Counted from the stretch's first letter, positions 17,967-27,145 are shown. The stretch is DNA of 64,000 bases from G965267185 sp965267185 (GCA_965267185.1 OZ253937.1:372001-436000); one strand, 5' to 3'. Translations and numbers: made by a program. The notes: generated by a model from the letters alone, not told the origin.

Positions 17967-19466
17967 ATGCCGCCATCCACGCTAATCGATGAGCTAGAGT
18001 TACCCCAGATTGCAGACGCTGAAGGTAGCGCCGTTCCGATAACCGTCGCGTTTGGCGACGGTATCGGCCCTGAAATCATGAAGGCGAGCCTAAAGGTGCT
18101 CGTTTCGGCGGGCGCGAATATCGCGATCGAGCCGATCGATATCGGCGAACAGGTCTACTTGTCGGGCCAGACGGCGGGCATAACCGCCGACGCCTGGGAC
18201 AGCCTGCGCCGCACCAAGGTGTTCTACAAGGCTCCCATTACGACACCGCAGGGCGGTGGTTACAAAAGCCTCAATGTGACGGTGCGCAAGTCGCTCGGCC
18301 TCTTCGCCAATATTCGCCCTTGCACGGCCTACGCGCCGTTCGTCGCGACCAAGCATCCGGGCATGGATGTGGTGGTGTTTCGCGAGAATGAAGAAGATCT
18401 CTATGCCGGCATCGAACACCGGCAGACCGACGAGGTTTATCAGTGCCTGAAACTGATCTCGCGGCCGGGCTGCGAGAAGATTGTCCGGCACGCGTTCGAG
18501 TACGCCAGCACCTACGGCCGCAAGAAGGTCACCTGCTTCACTAAAGACAACATCATGAAACTCACCGACGGGCTGTTCCACAAGGTGTTCGATGAGATCG
18601 CTGCGGAATATCCGGACATCGAAAACGAACATTGGATCGTCGATATCGGCGCGGCGAAGCTGGCCGATACGCCGGAAGCCTTCGACGTCGTGGTTATGCC
18701 GAACCTGTACGGTGATGTCTTAAGCGACGTCGCTGCGCAGATCGCCGGGTCGGTCGGGCTCGCGCCGTCGGCCAATATCGGCGAGCAGTGCGCCATGTTC
18801 GAGGCCATTCACGGTTCGGCGCCGCGCCGTGCCGGACAGGATATCGCCAACCCGTCGGGGCTGCTGCTCGCCGGCGTCATGATGATGGCTCATGTCGGCC
18901 AGCGCGAGGTCGCCGAGCGCGTCCACAACGCCTGGCTGAAGACCATCGAGGACGGTATCCACACCTACGATATTTTCGACGATACGGTCTCGCAGCAAAA
19001 GGTGGGCACGACGGCCTTTGCCGACGCGGTGATCGCGCGCCTCGGCCAAAAGCCCTCGCAACTGGCATCGGTTTCCTATAGCGCCGACACCAAGCCGATT
19101 TCGGTACCGCAGAAGGCTGTTCATAAGCCGGCGCACAAGGAACTCGTCGGTGTCGATGTGTTCGTTCAGTCGACGACACCGGTCGAAACGTTAGCCGCCG
19201 ACATGCGCAAAGCAGAGAGCGATGTGGCGGAACTCGCCATGATCACCAACCGGGGCGTCAAGGTCTGGCCGGACGGGTTTCCGGAGACCTTCTGCACCGA
19301 CCATTGGCGGTGCCGCTATTTAGCTAAATCGGGCGAACCCTTCGACAAGAATGCGGTGGTCGAATTGCTCGGCAAGCTCGCCGGGGCCGATGTCGACTTC
19401 ATCAAGACCGAGCAGCTCTTCACCTTCGACGGTGAGCCTGGCTACTCGCTCGGCCAGGGTCAATAG
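17967..19466 (+). CDS. icd: NADP-type isocitrate dehydrogenase, long Thermus-like form
   Basis: A 499-residue beta-decarboxylating dehydrogenase. Substrate and metal motifs are FGDGIGPEIM, NVTVRKSLGLFANIRPC (phosphate- and Arg-binding), VVFRENEEDLYAGIEH and the signature NLYGDVLSDVAAQIAGSVGL. The C-terminal 150 residues beyond the catalytic fold (from about residue 345) match the extra domain of the Thermus thermophilus type enzyme. It catalyses isocitrate to 2-oxoglutarate in the cytosol. A strong hairpin terminator follows. Divergent LysR control of such a gene is unusual. Confidence 0.88.
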   Translation: MPPSTLIDELELPQIADAEGSAVPITVAFGDGIGPEIMKASLKVLVSAGANIAIEPIDIGEQVYLSGQTAGITADAWDSLRRTKVFYKAPITTPQGGGYKSLNVTVRKSLGLFANIRPCTAYAPFVATKHPGMDVVVFRENEEDLYAGIEHRQTDEVYQCLKLISRPGCEKIVRHAFEYASTYGRKKVTCFTKDNIMKLTDGLFHKVFDEIAAEYPDIENEHWIVDIGAAKLADTPEAFDVVVMPNLYGDVLSDVAAQIAGSVGLAPSANIGEQCAMFEAIHGSAPRRAGQDIANPSGLLLAGVMMMAHVGQREVAERVHNAWLKTIEDGIHTYDIFDDTVSQQKVGTTAFADAVIARLGQKPSQLASVSYSADTKPISVPQKAVHKPAHKELVGVDVFVQSTTPVETLAADMRKAESDVAELAMITNRGVKVWPDGFPETFCTDHWRCRYLAKSGEPFDKNAVVELLGKLAGADVDFIKTEQLFTFDGEPGYSLGQGQ

Positions 19467-19494
19467 CGCAAGCTCGGCGACGGTTGTACCGGCC

Positions 19495-19564
19495 GGTACG
19501 AACGTCCGCTCAAAGAGCACAATATAGATGGGAGGCGGGCTTAGTCGGCTCGCCTCCCGCCATA
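19495..19564. repeat. Direct repeat A flanking the barrel gene
   Basis: The segment from GGTACGAACGTCC through the hairpin arm CTCGCCTCCCGCC is matched at about 70% by 21154-21220, in the same orientation. The two copies bracket the outer-membrane barrel gene. This copy includes the intact terminator hairpin. Confidence 0.6.
19530..19558. terminator. Hairpin terminator between icd and the barrel gene
   Basis: GGGAGGCG (19530-19537) pairs perfectly with CGCCTCCC (19551-19558) around a 13-base loop that itself contains GGC/GTC pairing. It sits between two convergent stops, so it can serve both strands. No strong T-run follows on the plus strand. Confidence 0.7.
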
Positions 19565-19565
19565 T

Positions 19566-20864
19566 CTAAAATTTCATGCTCAGTCCCAGGCTGACGATAT
19601 GCCGCTCGACACTGCCATCGCTGAACGACGCCGACTGTTCGCTGGGATTTGCCGGGATATCGGTTTCAGAAGCGTCCCCCAGGAACGACCACTCGTAACC
19701 GGCGCGGGCGGTCATCATACCCCACAGTTTTAAGCTCGATTTTAGCCTGACACCCGTCGCGAAGGTTAAATCGGTGCTGGAGTCGCTGAGCGACTGATTT
19801 AAGCCGCCGCTGAAATCGGTGTTTTGAGAAAGATCGCGCTCGGAAAACCGGAGGGACGGTGTGACATAAGCCTCCACGCCGAATCCGAGTTGATCGTTGA
19901 GGAACTTTTTGTGCAGACTGCCGGTGAAGGAATAGCCGAGATAATCGTCCCTGATATTGCCCGTTATTGACTGTTGCGCCAGGGCGTTGCCGTTGCGCAC
20001 GATAGCGGACTCGCCAGTGAAATCGTTGTCGAAGGTTTCGTAAACAATCGCCCCGCCGATCCCCATTTTGAATCCCAGTTCCTCACAGCCGCAATAGTAG
20101 AAGGATTCCTTGTAGCCGAGGGAAATGCGGCCCCAGCTATTGTTCAGTCCAACGTTGCTGAAGAGTTGGTCGCCAGCGGTCGTCGACGCAACGCCGGTGC
20201 CCAGACCCCCGATATCGGGCTGTAGGAACGTGAGTGCGACTTGGCTGACGCCGCCGAGACCGACTTCCGCAACGCCGGAATCCGAATCTGTTCCCCACGC
20301 ATATTCTATGCTGCCGAATAGGCGAGATTTGGCACCATCGACGAGAAACGAGTCTTGGAGGCGAAAGCCACCGCGAAGCTTAAAGCCGGTCCGGTTTAGG
20401 TCGTCGCCGAGTGTCGCGCCAAAACGCTCACCGTCGTTCACGACGGTGCCGATGCCGAAGTTCGAATTGGTTTCGATATTCGAGAAACTGCCTTTGAAAC
20501 CGGCGCTGAAGCGGAACGGATTACCGTCCCGGCCAACTTCCCTTTCGCCGGCCAACTGCACTTCCGAATCCCCGGCTTGCTGATTCGGGTCGCTCAGGCA
20601 GATTTGTCGTGAGCCGGTCTGGGCGTCGGCTTGGTCGACCGTAACGGTCCAGCAACCCGATGTCAGATTATGAAATCTTACATTGCCGTTTGCATCCGCC
20701 ACCGCCGACGTGCGGTTGCCGCTCTCGTGCGTTGCTGTAACCGTGGCGCCAGGAGCGGCGACGCCATCGAGATCCACGTCTCTTTCAGATGCGGTCGCTG
20801 TCGCGCTCGCGCCGACAGCGAACAGCAGGCCGAAGAAAAAGCCGCCTAGAACAGGAAAACGCAT
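19566..20864 (-). CDS. Outer-membrane beta-barrel protein with N-terminal Ig-like domain
   Basis: A 432-residue exported protein. A signal peptide ends near ATAS (residue 26). Residues 30-95 form a carboxypeptidase-regulatory or CNA-B-like fold (GVAAPGATVTATHESGNRTS, then NLTSGCWTVTV). The rest alternates polar and hydrophobic residues in beta strands and ends in Phe (SLGLSMKF), the usual outer-membrane barrel signal. GGGGGA precedes the ATG. Transport or surface roles are possible; the family was not recognised. It lies between two diverged direct repeats, so it may be an insertion. Confidence 0.78.
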   Translation of the reverse strand: MRFPVLGGFFFGLLFAVGASATATASERDVDLDGVAAPGATVTATHESGNRTSAVADANGNVRFHNLTSGCWTVTVDQADAQTGSRQICLSDPNQQAGDSEVQLAGEREVGRDGNPFRFSAGFKGSFSNIETNSNFGIGTVVNDGERFGATLGDDLNRTGFKLRGGFRLQDSFLVDGAKSRLFGSIEYAWGTDSDSGVAEVGLGGVSQVALTFLQPDIGGLGTGVASTTAGDQLFSNVGLNNSWGRISLGYKESFYYCGCEELGFKMGIGGAIVYETFDNDFTGESAIVRNGNALAQQSITGNIRDDYLGYSFTGSLHKKFLNDQLGFGVEAYVTPSLRFSERDLSQNTDFSGGLNQSLSDSSTDLTFATGVRLKSSLKLWGMMTARAGYEWSFLGDASETDIPANPSEQSASFSDGSVERHIVSLGLSMKF

Positions 20865-21066
20865 TGTTTATCCCCCAAGTTTTTCCGCGCCACGCGAACA
20901 GCACTGATTCCTCATGTGCCGTATGCGCTGACTCGGTGCCTTGATACCAAATTTCGATTGAAACTATTGCCATATTACCGCCATGTCGAGGCGGCAATGT
21001 ATCGGCGCGAAACAATGTTTCGTGTAGTTGCATGCCGGTCACACAACAATTTATGTACGTTTCGCT

Positions 21067-21153
21067 TCAATATGCATAAATCGCCGGGCCGCCGTCGGTG
21101 ACCGGCACGGCGGGGCCGCGGCCGTAAAGTTCCGGGTAAAGCTTGTCGCCGCC
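21067..21153 (-). repeat. Synonymous copy of the last 29 codons of the hydroxyacid dehydrogenase
   Basis: Read on the minus strand these 87 bases give GGDKLYPELYGRGPAVPVTD, then GGPAIYAY and a stop, exactly as at the end of the gene at 23064-24161. There are 7 base differences by eye, all synonymous. Identity ends sharply at 21153, where direct repeat B begins. It is a non-functional gene-end scar; the TPR gene lies between it and the real gene. Confidence 0.93.
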
Positions 21154-21220
21154 AGTACGAACGTCCAATCAGGGCGTGCAGCATCGATAAGAGGTGAGCT
21201 CAGTCAGCTAGCCTCTCGCT
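21154..21220. repeat. Direct repeat B with degenerate hairpin
   Basis: A diverged copy of 19495-19564, starting AGTACGAACGTCC and ending with the decayed hairpin AGAGG...CCTCT. It is fused directly to the dehydrogenase tail copy. The rest of the gap to 21354 holds no gene that I can support. Confidence 0.55.
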
Positions 21221-21354
21221 GCCTATGCGCCGCTGAGATTCATGTGGTCGCGAGCCCGAACGAACCATCGGACGAACGCGCCATACCTCAATTCTGCCGC
21301 AAAACCTAGATACTAGACCTCCTCGAATTAGATCGGGCAGGCGAGGTTGCGCCT

Positions 21355-23019
21355 ATGATGAAGAGATCAGCGGTCTATTTGCTGACAAGTTTGGCGATAG
21401 CTTTCTTTTTGCACTCGAGTGCTGATGCTCAGCGGGAAGAATTCCAGCCGCAAATTGAGGAAATAAAGCAGCGAATTGAAGTATGGCGGCAGCAACAGGG
21501 AGCAGGTGAAAAAGCTTTCTTTGCAGGGGAATATGATCAAGCCATCACTAAATTCAAAATTGCGGCAGAGACGGCAGAATCGCTCGGCCAAGACAATAGG
21601 TTCCTTACCGAAAGTCTTAGATATCTTGGATACACCTACACAAGACAGGGTCGATATCGCGAAGCCGAACCGCACTTTGAGCGGGCATCCGCTATCTGGG
21701 AGGTGGCAGAAGAACTACGTGTGGAACCTGACCAAGACTTTCCTTGGGGATGGTATGTAACCAAAGCGGAATATTTATCTAGAAGTCTTAAAGATCTGGG
21801 GGATGTTTACCGTCTACGAGGTCGCTATGCCGAGGCCGAATCAGCTTACCGGCGGTCTTTGGCGATTATGGAAAAAGCATCAGATTCAGATCACCTGGAT
21901 TTAGCTGATGCTGCAAGCCGGCTGGCGAATATATATCGACTTCAAGGCCGCTACGCCGAGGCCGAACCGCTCTACCTTCGGTCGGTAGCTATCTCGGAGG
22001 ATGTTTTCGCACAAGAAGACCGGACCACCGCATCTAAACTTGCTGATCTAGCAGAGCTGTACCGGGATCAAGGTCGGTTTGCTGAGGCAGAGCCGCTTTA
22101 TCAGCGAGCCCTCACAATTATTGAGAATACACATAGCCCCGATCACTCAAAGGTCGCATGGGCGCTACACGATTTGGCGTCGCTCTATGTGAGGCGAGGT
22201 GACTACGCCGAGGCCGACCCGCTTTACCAAAGGGCTTTGTCTATCGGGGAGAACTCATCGGGTCCGAAGGATTTTCTCGTGGCGGTGAGCCTGCACCGTT
22301 TGGCATCGACCTATCGCTTTCAAGGCCGCTACGCCGAGGCTGAACCACTCTTTCTTGACGCGGTCAAATTCATGGAGAAACCTCTTGGACCGGACAATCG
22401 GATCGTGGCCATCGCTTTGAATGGGGTCGCGTTAATCTATACGGATCTGGGCAAGTACGCTGAGGCGGAACTTGTCCTGCGCCGGGCGTTGGCCATTCTT
22501 GAAGGGTCGGTGCACCCACGCGTAGCGACGAACCTTAACGATCTAGCAGTCGTGCTCCGTAAGCAGGGTCGATATGAAGAGGCTGTGCCATTGTACCAGC
22601 GGGCGCTTGCGATAAAAGAGAATGCCCAAGGTACAGAGCACTGGAGTTTGGTATCGACGTTAAATGGAATGGCAGTTGTGCATCGCGAACGAGGTAACTA
22701 CGAGGCTGCGGATGCGTTGTTTATGAGAGCTTTGTCCATCGGCGAAACTGCGTTAGGTCCGGACCACCCCAAAGTCGCCTTTTTGCTCAATGATCTTGCA
22801 ATGCTGCGCGCTGCGGAGAAGCGTTATGTGGAAGCGGAACAATTGTACAAGCGCGCGTTGGAGCTGAAGGAAAAAAGGCTCAGAGCGGGGCATCCAGAGG
22901 TTGCCATTAGCCTTGATAGCTACGCTAGTTTGTTGCGTGAGATGGGGCGGCAATCGGATGCTTCCGCGATGGAGCGCCGCGCGAACGGAATCCGACTTCG
23001 AAACAATGAAACAAAATAA
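21355..23019 (+). CDS. Exported tetratricopeptide repeat protein
   Basis: A 554-residue protein with a signal peptide (cleavage near SADA/Q, residue 25) followed by about ten 42-residue TPR_12-type units, of the kinesin light chain/NB-ARC-TPR style. The recurring core is GRYAEAEPLYxRALxI, for example around residues 155, 195, 240 and 280. Such solenoids bind proteins; the partner is unknown. The codon use is richer in A and T than the neighbours. It lies between the dehydrogenase gene and a copy of that gene's 3' end, so it looks like inserted cargo. Confidence 0.88.
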   Translation: MMKRSAVYLLTSLAIAFFLHSSADAQREEFQPQIEEIKQRIEVWRQQQGAGEKAFFAGEYDQAITKFKIAAETAESLGQDNRFLTESLRYLGYTYTRQGRYREAEPHFERASAIWEVAEELRVEPDQDFPWGWYVTKAEYLSRSLKDLGDVYRLRGRYAEAESAYRRSLAIMEKASDSDHLDLADAASRLANIYRLQGRYAEAEPLYLRSVAISEDVFAQEDRTTASKLADLAELYRDQGRFAEAEPLYQRALTIIENTHSPDHSKVAWALHDLASLYVRRGDYAEADPLYQRALSIGENSSGPKDFLVAVSLHRLASTYRFQGRYAEAEPLFLDAVKFMEKPLGPDNRIVAIALNGVALIYTDLGKYAEAELVLRRALAILEGSVHPRVATNLNDLAVVLRKQGRYEEAVPLYQRALAIKENAQGTEHWSLVSTLNGMAVVHRERGNYEAADALFMRALSIGETALGPDHPKVAFLLNDLAMLRAAEKRYVEAEQLYKRALELKEKRLRAGHPEVAISLDSYASLLREMGRQSDASAMERRANGIRLRNNETK

Positions 23020-23063
23020 GCCAATTGATTGCGCTCTAACGCCCGGGATTTCTCGAAAACGCC

Positions 23064-24161
23064 TCAATACGCGTAGATCGCCGGGCCGCCGTCGGTGACC
23101 GGCACCGCCGGTCCGCGGCCGTAAAGTTCTGGGTAAAGCTTGTCGCCGCCGAACACTTCGGGGTTCATCAACGTCTCGGGCCGCTCGCCCTTGATGAGGG
23201 CTACGATGCCTTGGGCGATAGTGTTGAGCATGTAGCCGCGGGTGTCCCAGGTGGCGCCGCCATTGTGGGGCGTCAGGATCACGTTCTCCATCTTGCAAAG
23301 CGCTTCCGGCACCTCGACTTCCCATTGCTCCGGCGGTTCGGTGGCGAAGGTCTCGATGCCGGCGCCCGCAATCTTGCCCTGCTGGAGCGCTGCGATGAGA
23401 TCGTCTTCGACGACGATCCGCCCGCGCGCGGTGTTGATGAAAAACGCTGTCGGCTTCATCAGGTCGAACTGGCGCGCGCCGATCATATCCATAGTCTCTT
23501 CTGTGAGAGGGACGGCGACGACCAGGAAATCGGCCCGGCGGAACACGTCGTCCATATCGGCGAGCCACTCGACGCCGAGTTCTTGTTCTTTGTCTTCTGG
23601 CAGACGGGTACGCTTGTTGTAGACCACGTTCATGTGCAGCGCCTTGAACACGGGCGCCATATATTCACCCATGCCGCCGAGCCCGATCATGCCCACCGTC
23701 TTGCCGGGGCAGCCGATGCCCATCAGTGCCATGGTCTGGTTCTGCTTGAATTTGCCCGCATGGGTGTAGCGGTCGGCCTCGATCACCCGGTAAGCCAGGT
23801 TCAAGACTAGGGCGACGGTGAGGTCGGCGGTGTTCTTGTTGGGCCCGCCGCCGGGAATACCGTCGCGGCCGATGGAAACGACCGGCACTTTCAGTTCCAG
23901 TGCCACGTCGTAGTCGACCATCCCGGTCTTGCCGCCGAGAATGCCGACACCTTGCAAGTCCGGGTTCGCCCGCAGCACTTCGGCGGGAATGAAATTCTCA
24001 TGCAGCGCCAGCAGATAATCATGGCGCTGCGCCGCGCCGATCATCTCGTCCATCGAGATCATGCGGTCGAGATGGGGGTAGACGGTCACCTCTGCGGCTT
24101 CGAGCAGCGTGTCGATGGCGACTTGCGGGATCGGCTGGAAGACGAAGACTTTCGGTTTCAT
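23064..24161 (-). CDS. NAD-dependent D-isomer 2-hydroxyacid dehydrogenase
   Basis: A 365-residue oxidoreductase of the D-2-hydroxyacid dehydrogenase family. The NAD Rossmann motif is GMIGLGGMGEYM; the catalytic Arg is in INTARGRIV, the Glu region is ETFATEPPE, and the His is in LTPHNGGAT. A C-terminal extension after LMNPEVFGG is longer than usual. It is the last gene of a tight minus-strand operon with cupin, RidA, amidohydrolase and EamA genes. Its last 29 codons are duplicated at 21067-21153. Confidence 0.9.
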   Translation of the reverse strand: MKPKVFVFQPIPQVAIDTLLEAAEVTVYPHLDRMISMDEMIGAAQRHDYLLALHENFIPAEVLRANPDLQGVGILGGKTGMVDYDVALELKVPVVSIGRDGIPGGGPNKNTADLTVALVLNLAYRVIEADRYTHAGKFKQNQTMALMGIGCPGKTVGMIGLGGMGEYMAPVFKALHMNVVYNKRTRLPEDKEQELGVEWLADMDDVFRRADFLVVAVPLTEETMDMIGARQFDLMKPTAFFINTARGRIVVEDDLIAALQQGKIAGAGIETFATEPPEQWEVEVPEALCKMENVILTPHNGGATWDTRGYMLNTIAQGIVALIKGERPETLMNPEVFGGDKLYPELYGRGPAVPVTDGGPAIYAY

Positions 24162-24204
24162 GGCCCCGAGCCTAATTGGCGCAGGCGCGCATTGTCCAGC
24201 AAGC

Positions 24205-24633
24205 CTAGACGTCGGGCGTTCGTTCTTTATCTGTTTCCTGACCGTTTAGATTGACGAAGGCCATGCGTGCGATATCGCCAGAGCGGTTGTGCCAGGCATG
24301 ATTGGTCCCGCGCTGGACAACGACATCGCCGGGGCGCAGCAGCGTCTCATCTTTTTCGAGCACCAGATAAATCTCGCCCGCCAGGACGATGCCGTAGTCG
24401 ATGGTGTCGGTGCGGTGCATCTCGCGTTGGCTGCCCGCCGGCAGCTCGACGACGCGGAACTCGCTGGCGCCCGTTTCTCCGGCCGAAAGGGTCGCCCAAA
24501 TCTCCGTCAACTCGCGCCGGTCCGCCGTCCCGCCAACCGTTACGCTTTCCGGGGTGCCGTCGAGGGCGATGATCGACTTGCCGTCGCCGTCATGGCCGGT
24601 CACCACGCGGCGGGGAGCATGTTCGCTGGGCAT
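24205..24633 (-). CDS. Cupin domain protein
   Basis: A 142-residue single-domain cupin. The two motifs are HRTDTIDYGIVLAGEIYLVL and GDVVVQRGTNHAWHN, giving the His-rich metal site of small cupins. The start is ATG 24633; the frame is open further up through the RidA gene but is not coding there. It begins 11 bases after the RidA stop and ends 43 bases before the dehydrogenase start, consistent with an operon. It may be an isomerase or dioxygenase of the same pathway. Confidence 0.85.
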   Translation of the reverse strand: MPSEHAPRRVVTGHDGDGKSIIALDGTPESVTVGGTADRRELTEIWATLSAGETGASEFRVVELPAGSQREMHRTDTIDYGIVLAGEIYLVLEKDETLLRPGDVVVQRGTNHAWHNRSGDIARMAFVNLNGQETDKERTPDV

Positions 24634-24644
24634 CGTCTCGCCGG

Positions 24645-25031
24645 CTAAGACAGCACCGCGGTGGCGTCGATCTCGACCAGCATTTCCGCGAGCGCAAAAC
24701 CGTCGACGATCAGGCCGGTGCTGGCCGGCGCGTGGGGACCGAAATAGTCGGCGATCACGGCGTAGACTGGTTCCCGGTAAGCGCGGTCGGAGATGTAGAC
24801 CGTGAGCTTCACCACGTGGGAGAGGTCGCCGCCCGCTTCCTCCAGAAGGGTCTTGATATTTTCGCACGCCTGCAGCGTTTGCGCGCCGGGATCGCCCGGC
24901 ACGGGCGGGGCGCCGTCGAGCCCCGCGCCGGTTTGGCCGGAAAGATAGAGCGTGTCCCCCGCAAGCACGGCTTTCGAGTAGGCCCCGGTCGCTGCCGTCG
25001 GCTGGGTCTTCCGGATGCGTTGGTGGACCAC
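24645..25031 (-). CDS. RidA family (YjgF/YER057c) protein
   Basis: A 128-residue RidA-type trimer subunit. Family features are GAYSKAVLAGDTLYLSGQTG near the N terminus and VKLTVYISD in the middle. RidA proteins hydrolyse imines and enamines; some members are 2-aminomuconate deaminases. GTG 25031 is chosen because AAGGAGG precedes it by 5 bases; a GTG at 25046 is in frame but lacks a site and overlaps the upstream stop. Its place beside an ACMSD-like gene suggests a deaminase step. Confidence 0.88.
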   Translation of the reverse strand: MVHQRIRKTQPTAATGAYSKAVLAGDTLYLSGQTGAGLDGAPPVPGDPGAQTLQACENIKTLLEEAGGDLSHVVKLTVYISDRAYREPVYAVIADYFGPHAPASTGLIVDGFALAEMLVEIDATAVLS

Positions 25032-25045
25032 TTCTCCCTCCTTCA

Positions 25046-26029
25046 CTATAGGCCGAACAGCTTCACCGCGTTGCCGCCGCGGATGGCGGCGGCTTCGCCG
25101 CTGCCGCGCCCGTCGACCAGATCGTACAGTTTGGGCACGTCGGCGGGCATCGGCAGGTCCGTGCCGAACATCACCTTGTCGGGCCCGGCGATGTCGATGA
25201 CCAACTGCAACGCCGCCGGATCGTAGACGATGGCGTCGTAGTAGAGGCGGCTGAAATAGTCGCTGGGCAACTTCGGGATATCGAACTTGGCCAGGGTTTC
25301 GACGCCGAAGAACATGTCGACGCGCCCGTTGACAAAGGGCAGGTAGCCGCCGCCGTGGCTGGCGATGATCTTCACGTCGCTATAGCGCTCGAAAAAGCCG
25401 TCGATCGCCATGCGCGCTAGCGCGATGGTGGTGTCGTACATGAAACCGGCGGCGGGCATGAGGATGCGCTCGTAGCCGTAGTTCACCGCCTTGGCGCCCA
25501 GCGGCGCGGTCGGGTGCACCAGCACCGGGAAGGCGCGGTCGTTGAGCGCCTGCCACACCGGCGCGAACAGCGGATCGATCAGATGGCGCTCGCCGATATG
25601 GGCGACGCACATGACCCCCACGGCACCGAGGCCGATGCACCGTTCGAGCTCCGCCACGGCGGCGTCGGGATACTCCCAGGGCAGCGAGGCGAACCAGCGG
25701 ATACGGTCGGGATGGGCCCTCTGACCGGCCGCCATTTCGTCGTTGCATATTCTGGCGGTCTCGACGCTCACCGCCTCGTCGCCGAAATGCACGTTCGGCG
25801 ATGTGAGCGAGACGATGGACACATCGATGCCCTCACGGTCCATCATCTCGACGCGTTTGTCATAATCGAAGGCTTCGACTTCGAGCGCGCAGGCGGGGGT
25901 GCCGTATTCAATGAGGTACTCGCGGCTGTCGGGCATATCGGAGATGGCGTAGGCCGGGCTGCCGTGCTGTTTGATCATGTCGAGCCAACCGTTGCCGAAC
26001 ATGTGGGTGTGGATATCGATGGTCGTCAT
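25046..26029 (-). CDS. ACMSD-like amidohydrolase (metal-dependent decarboxylase)
   Basis: A 327-residue amidohydrolase-2 family enzyme. Metal ligands are visible as DIHTHM (His7, His9), the His of VLVHPTAPLG, IIASHGGGYLPF and the Asp of MFGTDLPMP. This group includes aminocarboxymuconate semialdehyde decarboxylase and gamma-resorcylate decarboxylase. It starts 33 bases after the EamA gene and ends 14 bases before RidA. A decarboxylation in aromatic or amino-muconate breakdown is the best inference; the substrate is not determined. Confidence 0.87.
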   Translation of the reverse strand: MTTIDIHTHMFGNGWLDMIKQHGSPAYAISDMPDSREYLIEYGTPACALEVEAFDYDKRVEMMDREGIDVSIVSLTSPNVHFGDEAVSVETARICNDEMAAGQRAHPDRIRWFASLPWEYPDAAVAELERCIGLGAVGVMCVAHIGERHLIDPLFAPVWQALNDRAFPVLVHPTAPLGAKAVNYGYERILMPAAGFMYDTTIALARMAIDGFFERYSDVKIIASHGGGYLPFVNGRVDMFFGVETLAKFDIPKLPSDYFSRLYYDAIVYDPAALQLVIDIAGPDKVMFGTDLPMPADVPKLYDLVDGRGSGEAAAIRGGNAVKLFGL

Positions 26030-26062
26030 GCGGTTGGGGCCTCCAGGGTTGAGCGCGGGTAC

Positions 26063-26962
26063 TTACGCTGCCGATGCGCGTTCGCCGCGCAAGCTTAGGA
26101 AAAAGTAGACCGCGAGGGTAGCCAAGATGACCATACCACCGGCGAGGCTGTTCGCGGTCGGCAGTTGGCCGATAAACGCCCACGCCCAGATCGGCCCGAT
26201 CACGGCTTCGAGCAGGACGATTAGGCTGACTTCCGGTGCGGGGATGTAGCGCGGCCCCAGGCTGATCAGATTGAAGGAGATCGGCAGCACGACCAAGCCC
26301 AGCAGGCCGATCCATAGGATATCGGCTGCGTTGAGCTCGAGGGTCGGTGCGATGGAAGCCGATAGAGCGGCGATCAGATAACCGCCGCCGGCGATGGCCA
26401 CGGGAATGTTGGTCTGCGGGGCGTGGCGAAACACCACCAGCATAGCCGACCAACTGGCTGCCGCGGTAAGCGCCGAAAGGTTGCCGAGCAGGTCGCCGCG
26501 GCCCAGACCGTCGCCGAAGATGACCGCCATGCCGGCCAGCGCGACAGCGATGGCGATAAGGGTGCGCGGCGCCACCCGCTCCTTGAGGAAGACCCGCGAC
26601 CAGAGAGCGGCGAACAGCGGCGCGGCGGCGACGATAAACAGCGTGTTGGCGACGCTGGTGGTCACGATCGCGGTGACGAAGGCGACCGACGAAATGGCGA
26701 ATAGCACCGCGACCGCGGGAATCGCCCAGTAAACGGTGGAATCGGCCAAAATTGGCGCCTGCCGCCGCCGGGCCAGGGCGATAACGGAAAACACTAAGGC
26801 CATCAGCAGGCCGCGCCAGAACAGCATGGTCCATTTATCGGCGCTGACCAGGGTGGTGAGCAGCCCGTCCGGCGTGAGGATCAGCACGCCGAGCGTAACG
26901 ATCAGGATACCGCGAAGCCGCAGACCGGCGGCGCTGGGGGCGGCCGGGTTAGCGCCGGTCAT
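26063..26962 (-). CDS. EamA/DMT family transporter
   Basis: A 299-residue membrane protein with ten predicted helices in two EamA halves, of the drug/metabolite transporter superfamily. Recognisable stretches are FWRGLLMALVFSVIALARR early and SLIVLLEAVIGPIWAWAF late, the conserved end of the second repeat. It is the first gene of the minus-strand operon with the amidohydrolase and may move the pathway's substrate or product. The direction of transport cannot be inferred. Confidence 0.88.
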   Translation of the reverse strand: MTGANPAAPSAAGLRLRGILIVTLGVLILTPDGLLTTLVSADKWTMLFWRGLLMALVFSVIALARRRQAPILADSTVYWAIPAVAVLFAISSVAFVTAIVTTSVANTLFIVAAAPLFAALWSRVFLKERVAPRTLIAIAVALAGMAVIFGDGLGRGDLLGNLSALTAAASWSAMLVVFRHAPQTNIPVAIAGGGYLIAALSASIAPTLELNAADILWIGLLGLVVLPISFNLISLGPRYIPAPEVSLIVLLEAVIGPIWAWAFIGQLPTANSLAGGMVILATLAVYFFLSLRGERASAA

Positions 26963-27145
26963 CGAGGGTGCGCGGGCCGGAAAGGGCTGGCAAAGGAGGG
27001 TTTGACATATCAGGGTCGATCCTTGTAAATGCGCGCGATTCCTGGGAACGCGGACCGGCCAACGAGCCGTCTCCCGTGCAATGCCGCTTATATCGCGGTG
27101 GCGCGCCTACCGGGACAATAAAATCGAAGCCAAAAGGTATTCTGG

